DNA of 5,716 bases from Rhodospirillales bacterium (GTDB lineage Bacteria; Pseudomonadota; Alphaproteobacteria; QKFK01; SZUA-500), in the NCBI GenBank assembly GCA_003252195.1, contig QKFK01000267.1:1-5716 (forward strand), written 5' to 3'. Below the pieces are notes generated by a model, which worked only from the letters and a program-made list of their open reading frames with translations, did not search any database and had not been told where the DNA came from. This document shows, one piece after another, positions 1 to 5,716 of the stretch. How positions within the stretch are numbered: position 1 is the stretch's first letter; each line of letters begins with the position of its first letter. Both the position numbers and the translations under genes were made by a program.

Positions 1-477
1 AAATTCTATAAGGGGCACGCCTATATTGCCCCCAACAGCCGTGTTTTTACCCAAAACTCTTAATAAATATGCGATTAAACTAGTCGTGGTGCTTTTGCCC
101 TTAGTTCCTGTAATACCAATTATTTTAGTATTTGGGCTGTTCTTGCGACATTCTGCAAACCAGATATTACTACTAGATGTAACTTTTTTACCAAGATTTT
201 TGGCTTCAACAATCTCTTCTCTATATAAGCTTACCCCTGGTGCTTTAACAATGATTTCAGTTTCTTTTATAGCAGACAAAATATTTTCACCAAACACGAA
301 CTCAAGAGGTTGCAAATGTGACAAAGCTTCTTTTTCTTCGGGAAGAAGCTCCACATCGGTAATAATGGTTATAACATCTGTTACATCATTCTCACGCAAT
401 TTACGTAAAACAGCCTTACCTTCTCTGCCCAATCCCCAAACAGCCGTCTTTTTTCCTGCAAAATCTTTAATTAACAT
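1..477 (-). CDS. murD2: MurD-family UDP-MurNAc-L-Ala:glutamate ligase, N-terminal 159 residues (cut by window edge); probably the L-Glu-adding MurD2
   Basis: A cytoplasmic ATP-dependent Mur ligase that adds glutamate to UDP-MurNAc-L-alanine in peptidoglycan precursor synthesis. Seen: the minus-strand reading starts MLIKDFAGKKTAVWGLGREG, a Rossmann-like N-terminal UDP-binding domain with the GLGREG loop at residues 15-20. It has KAPGVSL at 78-84 (MurD proteins carry a similar SPG element), the ATP P-loop ITGTKGKSTTT at 122-132, and GGNIGVPL at 149-156, a MurD hallmark. The frame is open to base 1, so about two thirds of the usual 450-residue protein, including the glutamate-binding C-terminal domain, lies outside the window. 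The start is fixed by the SD AGAGG (488-484), six bases before ATG, and it overlaps the murL stop by 7 bases. Because the partner is MurL, I infer the L-Glu-specific MurD2 type (EC 6.3.2.53) rather than classical MurD. The residues that would decide between them are not visible. Family membership is near certain; the MurD2 subtype is likely. Confidence 0.87.
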   Translation of the reverse strand, partial: MLIKDFAGKKTAVWGLGREGKAVLRKLRENDVTDVITIITDVELLPEEKEALSHLQPLEFVFGENILSAIKETEIIVKAPGVSLYREEIVEAKNLGKKVTSSSNIWFAECRKNSPNTKIIGITGTKGKSTTTSLIAYLLRVLGKNTAVGGNIGVPLIEF

Positions 478-1817
478 AAGATACCTCTCAAATCCTGCGG
501 TATTAAATTATCCTCATTAAGCGAAAACACCTTTTCTTTCCACTCAATAATTTTATCGCCATATTTTTCTAACGCTCTTGGATAAAGAGCTTTAACTAGC
601 AAATCATCTTTCCATTCTGAACTAGCATTGAGCATAGAAAGTGCCACCACGCATTCTTCAACCTCACCCACACATTCAAAAGGCTTGTGTGCCGATAATT
701 CCAACAGCTCCTCATAGCCAACAAGATTGTCTTCGCTATTTAGTAAATTATACCCAAAAATATCAACTAACTTTTCTTTATTCATAAAAGGAGCTAATGC
801 CAAAAATACAAAGCGGCATTTATCACATTCTCCACACCAATGCTCTATGCGGTTAGCCTCTATAATTCTGAAAGCACGATTGCAACTTGTAAAAACATCA
901 TGATATTTTTCAAGCTTAGCAAAACGAGAGGTTATTCCTAATTCTGACAATGGGCGTAAAAATGAGAAATATTCAAAGCCTTGTAAAAGCTTATGTTTAA
1001 AGAAGCTGTTTATATTTTTTTCAAACTCAAAAGATTTGCTCCATTGATGGTTAACTTCAAAACCATCATGTCTGATTATATTACCGACATTAGCCGAACG
1101 CTCGTTTGACATTGCCACTCGATTATATCCATACAAGACAGCACCACAGGCCAATATAAAAGCAATAACACCAGTAACAGGAATATGCCCATTTAGAACC
1201 TTCCCTTGAGCATTAAGTTCTAATAACAATGGAGATATCTGCCTTTTAATCTCAATTGATGGCAAACCAGATACTCTCATACAATCTGCTATAGCCTTTG
1301 GCCTACCCAAAGCAATTGGTGTAACTTTCACACCTGCATCGCGCAAAGTTTCAAGTGTTACCACAGAATCTTTTCCGCCGCCAATTGGTACTACGGTTTG
1401 ATTAGCCAAATCAATCTCTACCGCAATATTGTCATGAACATCTAATGAATATGGAAAATTAACTCTACCATGTAAGTTAATATTATTACGCCAGCTAAAT
1501 TCACCCAAACCCTTAAGGTAGAAGTCATTAAAAAACTCTGCTTCATCTTTGCTTAAATCGAACGTATTTAACTTGATTGTATCGGCAACAAATGCTTTGT
1601 AATAACTAACTCCAGCCGCGATATGCAAATATCTAAAACATTTATCAAGAGCTTTTTTTTGAACATCTGTTAACTCTGTTATCGCTCCAACAAAAGTTAT
1701 AGTCTCAACAAACTCCAAGCTATCATCAACTAAATATTTAAGAGATAGTTCTGCCTTTTTTTCATCATAATTATATGACGAAAAAACAAATTCGTGCTTT
1801 TCTTCGATTATGCTCAT
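471..1817 (-). CDS. murL: UDP-MurNAc-L-Ala-L-Glu epimerase (MurL)
   Basis: Predicted cytoplasmic enzyme that inverts the terminal L-Glu of UDP-MurNAc-L-Ala-L-Glu to D-Glu (EC 5.1.1.23). In the known Xanthomonas pathway this needs ATP and Mg2+ and replaces free D-Glu made by MurI. Seen: 448 residues, no signal peptide; an ATP-pyrophosphatase PP-loop VVPIGGGKDSVVT at 142-154; a conserved-looking SNERSANVGN at 237-246; and a Cys cluster WCGECDKC at 327-334 with C312 nearby, which may bind metal. The PP-loop fits AMP-forming activation of the glutamate carboxyl. Length and the adjacent MurD-family gene match the murL-murD2 pair. The start is firm: the first ATG follows an in-frame TAG at 1829-1827, and there are 4 bases between the diguanylate cyclase stop and this ATG. 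The SD is weak (GTAGG, 1830-1826, inside the upstream gene), so translation is probably coupled. Main alternative: another PP-loop enzyme of the QueC/ExsB sort, less likely given the murD neighbour. The name rests on recalled family features, not a search. Confidence 0.85.
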   Translation of the reverse strand: MSIIEEKHEFVFSSYNYDEKKAELSLKYLVDDSLEFVETITFVGAITELTDVQKKALDKCFRYLHIAAGVSYYKAFVADTIKLNTFDLSKDEAEFFNDFYLKGLGEFSWRNNINLHGRVNFPYSLDVHDNIAVEIDLANQTVVPIGGGKDSVVTLETLRDAGVKVTPIALGRPKAIADCMRVSGLPSIEIKRQISPLLLELNAQGKVLNGHIPVTGVIAFILACGAVLYGYNRVAMSNERSANVGNIIRHDGFEVNHQWSKSFEFEKNINSFFKHKLLQGFEYFSFLRPLSELGITSRFAKLEKYHDVFTSCNRAFRIIEANRIEHWCGECDKCRFVFLALAPFMNKEKLVDIFGYNLLNSEDNLVGYEELLELSAHKPFECVGEVEECVVALSMLNASSEWKDDLLVKALYPRALEKYGDKIIEWKEKVFSLNEDNLIPQDLRGILC

Positions 1818-1821
1818 GATA

Positions 1822-4077
1822 TTAGCCTACAGGTCTTTTAATCACTTTTTTGATTACTTTTTTTGTAACCACACCATCACTATTAACTGTAGAGCTAACC
1901 TCTGGGGCTGGTGAAGCGACAACCTTTTTTACAACCTTTTTGATTATCTTCTTCTTTATTATTTTTTTAACAGGAACTGCTGTTGCAGAAGAAACAACTG
2001 GCTCACTATATGATGTTACTTCTTCATTAGACATCCTAAGTGGCTCTTCCTCTGCATATGCCATGGCTTCAGCATCTTCATAGTCATCTTGAGAATTATC
2101 TTTTTCATCATATTCAGCATAATCATCATCGGCACTTAAAATAATTCCACCATCTGCCATAGAATCAATGCTTAGAGAGGTCTCTGCCGTATCATCATCT
2201 CCCCATCTAGTAAATGCAGGGGTTGGAGGTGTTCCGCTATCATCTTCTTCTAATCTATCAACAAAACCTTTTGTTACATCAGTTTCATCAGCTAGCTCAT
2301 CAATACTCTTTGTTCCGACAACAATCCCATCTTTTCTATCCAATGGAGGCTCGGTATATGAAGTCTCAAATTCTTTTATTTCATCATCACCTTCAACAAA
2401 GATATATTCTTCTTGTTCTTCCTCTGGTGCATGAGATTCATCTTTAGCACCCATTTCTATAGCTTCAGCTCTTGCTTCATTGCTGGCGCTTGCGGCTCTC
2501 TCAGCAGCTACAGATGCAGAAACGAAATTATCTGGATTAAACTCGCCTTCAGTACGTGGATATACTATAACTCTATTTCTTCCGCCCTCTTTAGCTTTAT
2601 ACAAAGCCTCATCAGCCATTTTAATCAATGTTGTAGGGTCAGAAACTTTTGAAGATGATTCGACCAAACCCATACTTACTGTAAATTTGATTTCTTCACC
2701 ATGTTCACCAATAACATTTAGCTTGCTTATCGCAACACGTAATCTTTCAGAAACTAAAAATGCGTTTTCTAAAGTTACCTCAGATAAAAGAACCACAAAC
2801 TCTTCACCACCAAAACGCGATACAATATCTGACTCCCTCACCGTATCGAAACAACATTTTGACAATGCTTTTAACACCTCATCACCACTAGCGTGGCCGT
2901 ATGTATCATTAACCTTTTTAAAATGGTCAGCATCAATCATAAGCATACAGAATTTATTTCCATAGCGTTTAGAGCGTTGAACCTCTTTTAATGCAAGCTC
3001 TTCAAACTGACGACGGTTATATGCGCCAGTAAGCGGATCTGTAGTCGCCTTGCTAAACAATTCTTGTTCACGCTGTTTGCGCCCTGTGATATCTTGGAAT
3101 GCACAATAAATAGCAATATCATAATCATAGTCAATCACACGAGCGGATAACAAAAGCCAGAAAGGTTCGCCCATTGGTTTTTTAACCAAAACTTCAAAAT
3201 CTTCCACAACCTTGTTTTTTTCCAATCTAGCCAACAGCTCTTGTCTGTTAGTTTTATCCGCAAAGAAGTCTACTGTGCGGTGATTTCCAGGATTTGAAGC
3301 ATCTAAACCGAACAATTCTCCAGCTTTATTATTAAGCATCATAAGATGATCATCTTTTAAGCGAGAAATAGTAATAGGAAATGGTGATGACTGAATAATA
3401 AGCTTTAACCTATTTTTACTATCAGTTGCTTCTGCCTCATATTTTTGGGCTAATTGCCCTAGCAAATTATTAACCATAAGCATAGCTGCAATTGCCATTA
3501 GCAAATAACACAATGTCGGAAACAGCGATAAGCCAGCTAAAAACGCCTCGAATGGCAAAAGTTGCAACAAATAATATGCCCCTAATAAAGCAGCCACCCA
3601 TGACAAAAGATTAAAACCAGAAGCGTATCTATATTGTTTACGTGTAAACAAACTAATACCTAAAGATAAAAAGCCGATTGCAGGATATATCAAGCGAGCC
3701 TTTAAAACCATATCGCCATCTCTAAGCCCAAACACCATTTGCCCATTTATCACTAGACCCACTAAAACTAATATTATTGGCAATATATTTGGAGCTTTTT
3801 TACCTGAAAGCTTAAGCCCTGCGCAAACAAAATATGACATAGCCACCCATGTCATCATAAGCTCTAAGAATATAGGAATATCAATTCTTTCACTAGAGAC
3901 AAATGTTTGCAAAGGAAGGGTAAGTTTAGCTAATATTAAAGCAAAGCACGCAGTACAAACACTACCACCACCACGTGGGGCATCGTCTTGTTTTTTAAAG
4001 TAAAAAAACGCCAACATCATAGTAAAAAGGCCGACTAATACCGAACCTAAATCTGTGTAAGTTTCAAATATTGACAT
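1822..4077 (-). CDS. Membrane-anchored PAS-GGDEF diguanylate cyclase with long acidic and Lys-rich C-terminal tail
   Basis: Makes the second messenger c-di-GMP from two GTP at the inner membrane. Seen, in order: about seven hydrophobic segments (roughly residues 10-28, 40-58, 68-88, 97-117, 128-145, 155-174, 180-203); a PAS/PAC sensor domain (about 221-335, ending FQDITGRKQREQE); and a GGDEF domain (about 342-508). The cyclase looks active: signature GGEEF at 423-427, metal and base residues D382, N390 and D399 in the IDADHFKKVND..GHASGDE stretch, and ALYKAKEGGRN at 491-501. An intact product-inhibition site RESD (414-417) sits five residues before GGEEF, as in PleD. Unusual: about 240 residues follow the domain. 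They are Ala/Glu-rich, then strongly acidic (about 541-690), then basic, with KKII/KKVV repeats at 704-720 and 739-748. No EAL domain is present. The start is fixed by an in-frame TAA (4083-4081) directly upstream. It is first gene of the operon with murL and murD2. The input signal sensed by the membrane and PAS parts cannot be told. Confidence 0.93.
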   Translation of the reverse strand: MSIFETYTDLGSVLVGLFTMMLAFFYFKKQDDAPRGGGSVCTACFALILAKLTLPLQTFVSSERIDIPIFLELMMTWVAMSYFVCAGLKLSGKKAPNILPIILVLVGLVINGQMVFGLRDGDMVLKARLIYPAIGFLSLGISLFTRKQYRYASGFNLLSWVAALLGAYYLLQLLPFEAFLAGLSLFPTLCYLLMAIAAMLMVNNLLGQLAQKYEAEATDSKNRLKLIIQSSPFPITISRLKDDHLMMLNNKAGELFGLDASNPGNHRTVDFFADKTNRQELLARLEKNKVVEDFEVLVKKPMGEPFWLLLSARVIDYDYDIAIYCAFQDITGRKQREQELFSKATTDPLTGAYNRRQFEELALKEVQRSKRYGNKFCMLMIDADHFKKVNDTYGHASGDEVLKALSKCCFDTVRESDIVSRFGGEEFVVLLSEVTLENAFLVSERLRVAISKLNVIGEHGEEIKFTVSMGLVESSSKVSDPTTLIKMADEALYKAKEGGRNRVIVYPRTEGEFNPDNFVSASVAAERAASASNEARAEAIEMGAKDESHAPEEEQEEYIFVEGDDEIKEFETSYTEPPLDRKDGIVVGTKSIDELADETDVTKGFVDRLEEDDSGTPPTPAFTRWGDDDTAETSLSIDSMADGGIILSADDDYAEYDEKDNSQDDYEDAEAMAYAEEEPLRMSNEEVTSYSEPVVSSATAVPVKKIIKKKIIKKVVKKVVASPAPEVSSTVNSDGVVTKKVIKKVIKRPVG
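1834..1968 (-). repeat. Lys-Lys-(Ile/Val)2 repeat encoding the basic C-terminus of the diguanylate cyclase
   Basis: Two blocks at the end of the cyclase, residues 704-720 (bases 1968-1918) and 739-748 (bases 1863-1834), repeat a Lys-Lys-hydrophobic-hydrophobic unit (KKIIKKKIIKKVVKKVV, then KKVIKKVIKR). They are separated by a short Ala/Pro/Ser/Val linker. On the plus strand this appears as recurring T-rich runs broken by AAC, GAT or ATC. The DNA copies are not identical (AAG and AAA, and ATA, ATT and ATC, are mixed), so the pattern is held at protein level and is not a recent slippage product. The segment could lie on an anionic membrane, on nucleic acid, or on the acidic stretch just before it. 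Which of these applies is unknown. Confidence 0.75.
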
Positions 4078-4120
4078 TATTTATCCGTTCTCTTTCCCTG
4101 CGCCTGCAATTTCTTTTAGC

Positions 4121-4148
4121 ATCGTATCACATTTTAATGAAAAACCAA
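4121..4148 (-). promoter_or_regulatory. Candidate sigma70-type promoter for the dgc-murL-murD2 operon
   Basis: Read on the minus strand: a -35-like TTGGTT (4148-4143), a 16-base spacer, and TACGAT (4126-4121) preceded by TGA, which makes an extended -10 element (TGN before the -10). Transcription would start near 4114, giving a leader of about 37 bases before the cyclase ATG at 4077. No other close match to a promoter was found in front of this gene, and the gaps inside the operon (4 bases, then an overlap) leave no room for further promoters between genes. Assigned by eye from consensus only. Confidence 0.4.
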
Positions 4149-4201
4149 CTCTTTGCTTATAAAAATACACTAAAATATATAAAAAATAGTTTATCTTTAG
4201 A

Positions 4202-4230
4202 TTAACTAGCCATAATATACATATTATAAA
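4202..4230 (+). promoter_or_regulatory. Candidate sigma70-type promoter for the 396-residue membrane protein gene
   Basis: TTAACT (4202-4207) as -35, a 17-base spacer, and TATAAA (4225-4230) as -10 give four of six and five of six consensus matches at ideal spacing. Transcription would begin near 4237, leaving a leader of about 22 bases. The upstream stretch 4160-4200 is almost pure A and T and could act as an UP element or as curved DNA for this and the divergent promoter. The high AT content also makes chance -10 matches common (CATAAT at 4211-4216 is a rival), so the call is tentative. Confidence 0.4.
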
Positions 4231-4241
4231 CAAACAAGCTT

Positions 4242-4257
4242 TAAGGAAATCGCCTTA
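4242..4257 (+). promoter_or_regulatory. Ribosome binding site inside a small inverted repeat
   Basis: AAGGA at 4243-4247 is the Shine-Dalgarno sequence for the ATG at 4259, with an 11-base gap, longer than usual. The same bases form half of a perfect 5-bp inverted repeat, TAAGG (4242-4246) and CCTTA (4253-4257), with a 6-base loop. Folding would hide the SD in the messenger and might lower or modulate translation. A stem of this size is only weakly stable and could be chance. Confidence 0.4.
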
Positions 4258-4258
4258 C

Positions 4259-5449
4259 ATGGAACAAGTCATACCAAACCACTATTCTAAGTTATTGTTA
4301 AACGACAACATTGGCAAAAACATGTCATTTACAGACCGTTCGCCGTATTTACAATCTCTTTTATTCTTGTTTTTTGGCGTGTTAGTCGGATTATCTGGCA
4401 TTTATGACATTGTTTCATACGAATCACAAAATATTGTGAGTATTTTTTCTGTTATATCAGGTGAAAATGTCCCTGACAGTAGCAATATTAGTAGCAGCTC
4501 CGTTTTTGGTTATTGGTTTATATTCATTGGAATTGGGCTAGCTATTATCCAATTTATGATGCTAAGAAGAAAAAAAACTATCGTCATAAAAGATGGAATT
4601 GTTACCGTAGATAAAATTAATTTTTTTGGTCAACATTTCAGCTTTAGCGAAAGCTTAGACAATTATATTGGTTTGCGTTATCGCACATTTTTAGACAGCA
4701 AGGGTATGTTTGCTAAAATTCAACATATCATTGAACTCAATCATGAGGATGAAAACAAAACCATCCCATTATTCATCGCCTACAAAGACCCTACTGTTCG
4801 TGAGCGCTGGGAGAGAATGGCTAGAGAACTTAAGAAACCAGCCATAATAAATTCAGCAGACGGAGATATAATCCGCCCAGTTGAAGATTTAGATAAACCA
4901 ATCAGAATTCTAGCACAAGAAGGAAAAATATCTGATGATTTTTCTATTCAAGAGCCTATCCCTAACCAATTATCTATAAAACACAAGCGCATGAGAACCT
5001 TGATTAGACAACGTGGCTTCACCTTTGATATCCACAATTTTATATATGCATTAATGGCTTCAGCATTTGTAGTGATATTAGTGTTATCTATTAAAAATTC
5101 TGACTTAGTCAGCATTGCTATATCACCAACCATATTCAACAGCTTTTTAGTTATAGCTCTTATCACCCCTTTTAGCCTTTTAATCATGACACACCGCCTT
5201 GAAATAAATGGCAAAAAGCTACGTCATTACTATGTATGGCCATTATTAAAGAAAAAGAAAGCAACTCTACGCCTCGATAAAGCAGAGGATATTGAAATAT
5301 ATATTAACCCTAAAACAAACTTACGCTTTATTGGCATAAACTCAGATGAAAGAACTATCCATTTTGGAGAGAAGCTATCTGACGATACATTGTTCTGGCT
5401 AAAACGCTATCTAACCCATGTGTTTGTAACAGCAGCCCCTAGAGACTAG
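4259..5449 (+). CDS. Hypothetical four-pass membrane protein with two PH-like cytoplasmic domains
   Basis: I do not recognise a named family. Seen: 396 residues with four hydrophobic segments, arranged in two pairs (about 32-52 and 84-103; about 258-278 and 289-310). Each pair is followed by a soluble, strand-rich region (about 107-195 and 313-390). The two halves resemble each other: a basic stop-transfer (MLRRKKTIVI, MTHRLEI), a short DG/NG turn (KDGIV, NGKKL), an aromatic/basic stretch, an acidic helix or strand (SESLDNYIGLRYR, LDKAEDIEIYINP), then a final amphipathic helix (DPTVRERWERMARELKK, SDDTLFWLKRYLTHVF). This layout recalls bacterial PH-domain membrane proteins, inferred from pattern only. 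The inter-pair linker (about 196-257) is charged. The start chosen is the first ATG with an SD upstream; M22 at 4322 is a possible alternative without a clear SD. It is transcribed away from the cyclase operon, so a shared function is not implied. No catalytic motif was found. Confidence 0.85.
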   Translation: MEQVIPNHYSKLLLNDNIGKNMSFTDRSPYLQSLLFLFFGVLVGLSGIYDIVSYESQNIVSIFSVISGENVPDSSNISSSSVFGYWFIFIGIGLAIIQFMMLRRKKTIVIKDGIVTVDKINFFGQHFSFSESLDNYIGLRYRTFLDSKGMFAKIQHIIELNHEDENKTIPLFIAYKDPTVRERWERMARELKKPAIINSADGDIIRPVEDLDKPIRILAQEGKISDDFSIQEPIPNQLSIKHKRMRTLIRQRGFTFDIHNFIYALMASAFVVILVLSIKNSDLVSIAISPTIFNSFLVIALITPFSLLIMTHRLEINGKKLRHYYVWPLLKKKKATLRLDKAEDIEIYINPKTNLRFIGINSDERTIHFGEKLSDDTLFWLKRYLTHVFVTAAPRD

Positions 5450-5565
5450 TACGGCATTTTAATATCCACCCGAATACGCAAGATATTAACTAGCCCAATA
5501 ATCTCTATGCAACTCATTATTACTTGGCAATGCCACTATCTAATTAGCTAGGTGGTAAATTAAAT
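5450..5565. other. Convergent intergenic stretch without a gene
   Basis: No credible reading frame is present. Two small inverted repeats are visible: TGGCA/TGCCA around 5525-5535, and CCAC...GTGG (5533-5536 with 5552-5555), the latter extended by CTA/TAG (5540-5542 with 5549-5551). The second could act as a weak stop for plus-strand transcription, but no T-run follows it. No convincing terminator of its own was found for the 396-residue gene. Confidence 0.5.
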
Positions 5566-5599
5566 CTAAAAGAAAAGAGCTCCTACTAAAGGAGCTCTT
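5566..5599 (-). terminator. Rho-independent terminator of the minus-strand der gene, possibly bidirectional
   Basis: A perfect 9-bp stem, AAGAGCTCC (5575-5583) and GGAGCTCTT (5591-5599), encloses a 7-base loop, with one further possible T-A pair. Read on the minus strand, the stem runs into TTTTCTTTT, the U-run of an intrinsic terminator. It begins 27 bases past the der stop codon. On the plus strand the stem is followed by ATAATATTT, a poor U-run, so it may help stop transcription of the convergent membrane-protein gene less efficiently. Confidence 0.85.
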
Positions 5600-5626
5600 A
5601 TAATATTTGCAATCAGCGCAAAACAA

Positions 5627-5716
5627 TTAGTATTGTTTTCTTTTCTTTCTGTCTGCATAAGGATTATCATTCTTACGATATGCAATTCTAATTGGCACAC
5701 CATATAATTTAAACAC
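5627..5716 (-). CDS. der: GTPase Der (EngA), last 29 residues (cut by window edge)
   Basis: Der is an essential GTPase with two GTP-binding domains and a C-terminal KH-like domain. It acts on the large ribosomal subunit during assembly. Seen: the minus-strand frame, open at the right edge, ends FKLYGVPIRIAYRKNDNPYA followed by DRKKRKQY and TAA at 5629-5627. The pattern GxPIRI...NPYA with a basic end is the C-terminus of the Der KH-like domain (the E. coli protein has a closely similar GSPIRI...NPYAN segment). Both GTPase domains lie beyond the window, so completeness cannot be judged. The gene converges on the 396-residue membrane-protein gene and ends at its own hairpin terminator. The short length is the main limit on certainty. 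Confidence 0.8.
   Translation of the reverse strand: MFKLYGVPIRIAYRKNDNPYADRKKRKQY

Larger units (their letters stand above)
4078..4258. other. Divergent intergenic region, AT-rich
   Basis: This 181-base gap separates the divergent cyclase and membrane-protein genes. It holds one candidate promoter for each direction and a central A/T-rich block (about 4160-4235) with ATATAT-type steps. No clear operator palindrome, riboswitch or small RNA was seen. The cyclase start is preceded by GGATAAATA, so its SD is only a minimal GGA (4086-4084). Confidence 0.6.

Noticed and set aside
26..520. Plus-strand 164-codon open frame
   Set aside because: It lies opposite the murD2 and murL coding sequence. 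The minus-strand reading has clear Mur ligase motifs, while this frame has none and its composition looks like an antisense shadow.
1834..1968. T-rich repeats on the plus strand as a CRISPR-like or non-coding tandem array
   Set aside because: The units are explained by Lys-Lys-Ile/Val codons on the minus strand, are unequal in sequence, and have no spacer structure.
1850..2965. Five plus-strand open frames opposite the cyclase tail and GGDEF domain
   Set aside because: They are low-complexity Ser/Leu/Phe-rich products that mirror the acidic and Lys-rich coding strand, without SD sequences or recognisable domains.
4081..4122. 13-codon minus-strand frame MLKEIAGAGKENG ending 3 bases before the cyclase ATG, as a leader peptide
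   Set aside because: No SD precedes its ATG, the ATG overlaps the candidate -10 element and would lie upstream of the predicted transcript start, and there is no run of a single regulatory amino acid or attenuator stem. The same frame stays open back to about 4254, but the extra codons are AT-rich with no good start.
4948..5214. Minus-strand 88-codon open frame
   Set aside because: It is antisense to the 396-residue membrane-protein gene, which has its own start signals and coherent domain layout. No SD or known motif is present.
5525..5555. CCAC...GTGG inverted repeat as a plus-strand terminator
   Set aside because: The stem is short and interrupted by a 3-base bulge, and no T-run follows it.

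Overview
The window is AT-rich DNA from a Gram-negative bacterium, most likely a low-GC proteobacterium and possibly an alphaproteobacterium. This placement rests on the peptidoglycan genes, a PleD-like GGDEF domain with the RxxD inhibitory site, and a Der-type C-terminus. It is an inference from protein style, not a phylogenetic result.

Left and central part (1-4077, minus strand): three genes lie head to tail with almost no space and look like one operon. Read in the direction of transcription they are: (1) a 751-residue membrane diguanylate cyclase (about seven membrane segments, PAS, GGDEF, then a long acidic tail ending in a Lys/Ile/Val repeat); (2) after 4 bases, a 448-residue ATP-PP-loop protein that I identify as MurL, the UDP-MurNAc-L-Ala-L-Glu epimerase; (3) overlapping murL by 7 bases, the first 159 residues of a MurD-family ligase, presumably the MurL partner MurD2, running off the left edge. 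MurD2 would add L-glutamate to UDP-MurNAc-L-Ala and MurL would then invert it to D-glutamate. This replaces the usual route of free D-glutamate made by MurI and added by MurD. Placing a c-di-GMP synthase at the head of this operon is the most unusual aspect of the window.

Middle (4078-4258): an AT-rich divergent intergenic region with one plausible sigma70-type promoter in each direction.

Right part (4259-5449, plus strand): a 396-residue membrane protein of unknown function. It appears to be an internal duplication of a unit made of two membrane segments followed by a beta-rich, PH-like cytoplasmic domain. After a short convergent intergenic stretch containing a strong hairpin terminator (best oriented for the minus strand), the right edge holds the last 29 codons of a minus-strand gene whose end matches the C-terminus of the ribosome-assembly GTPase Der (EngA).

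No tRNA, rRNA, CRISPR array, insertion sequence or attachment site was seen.
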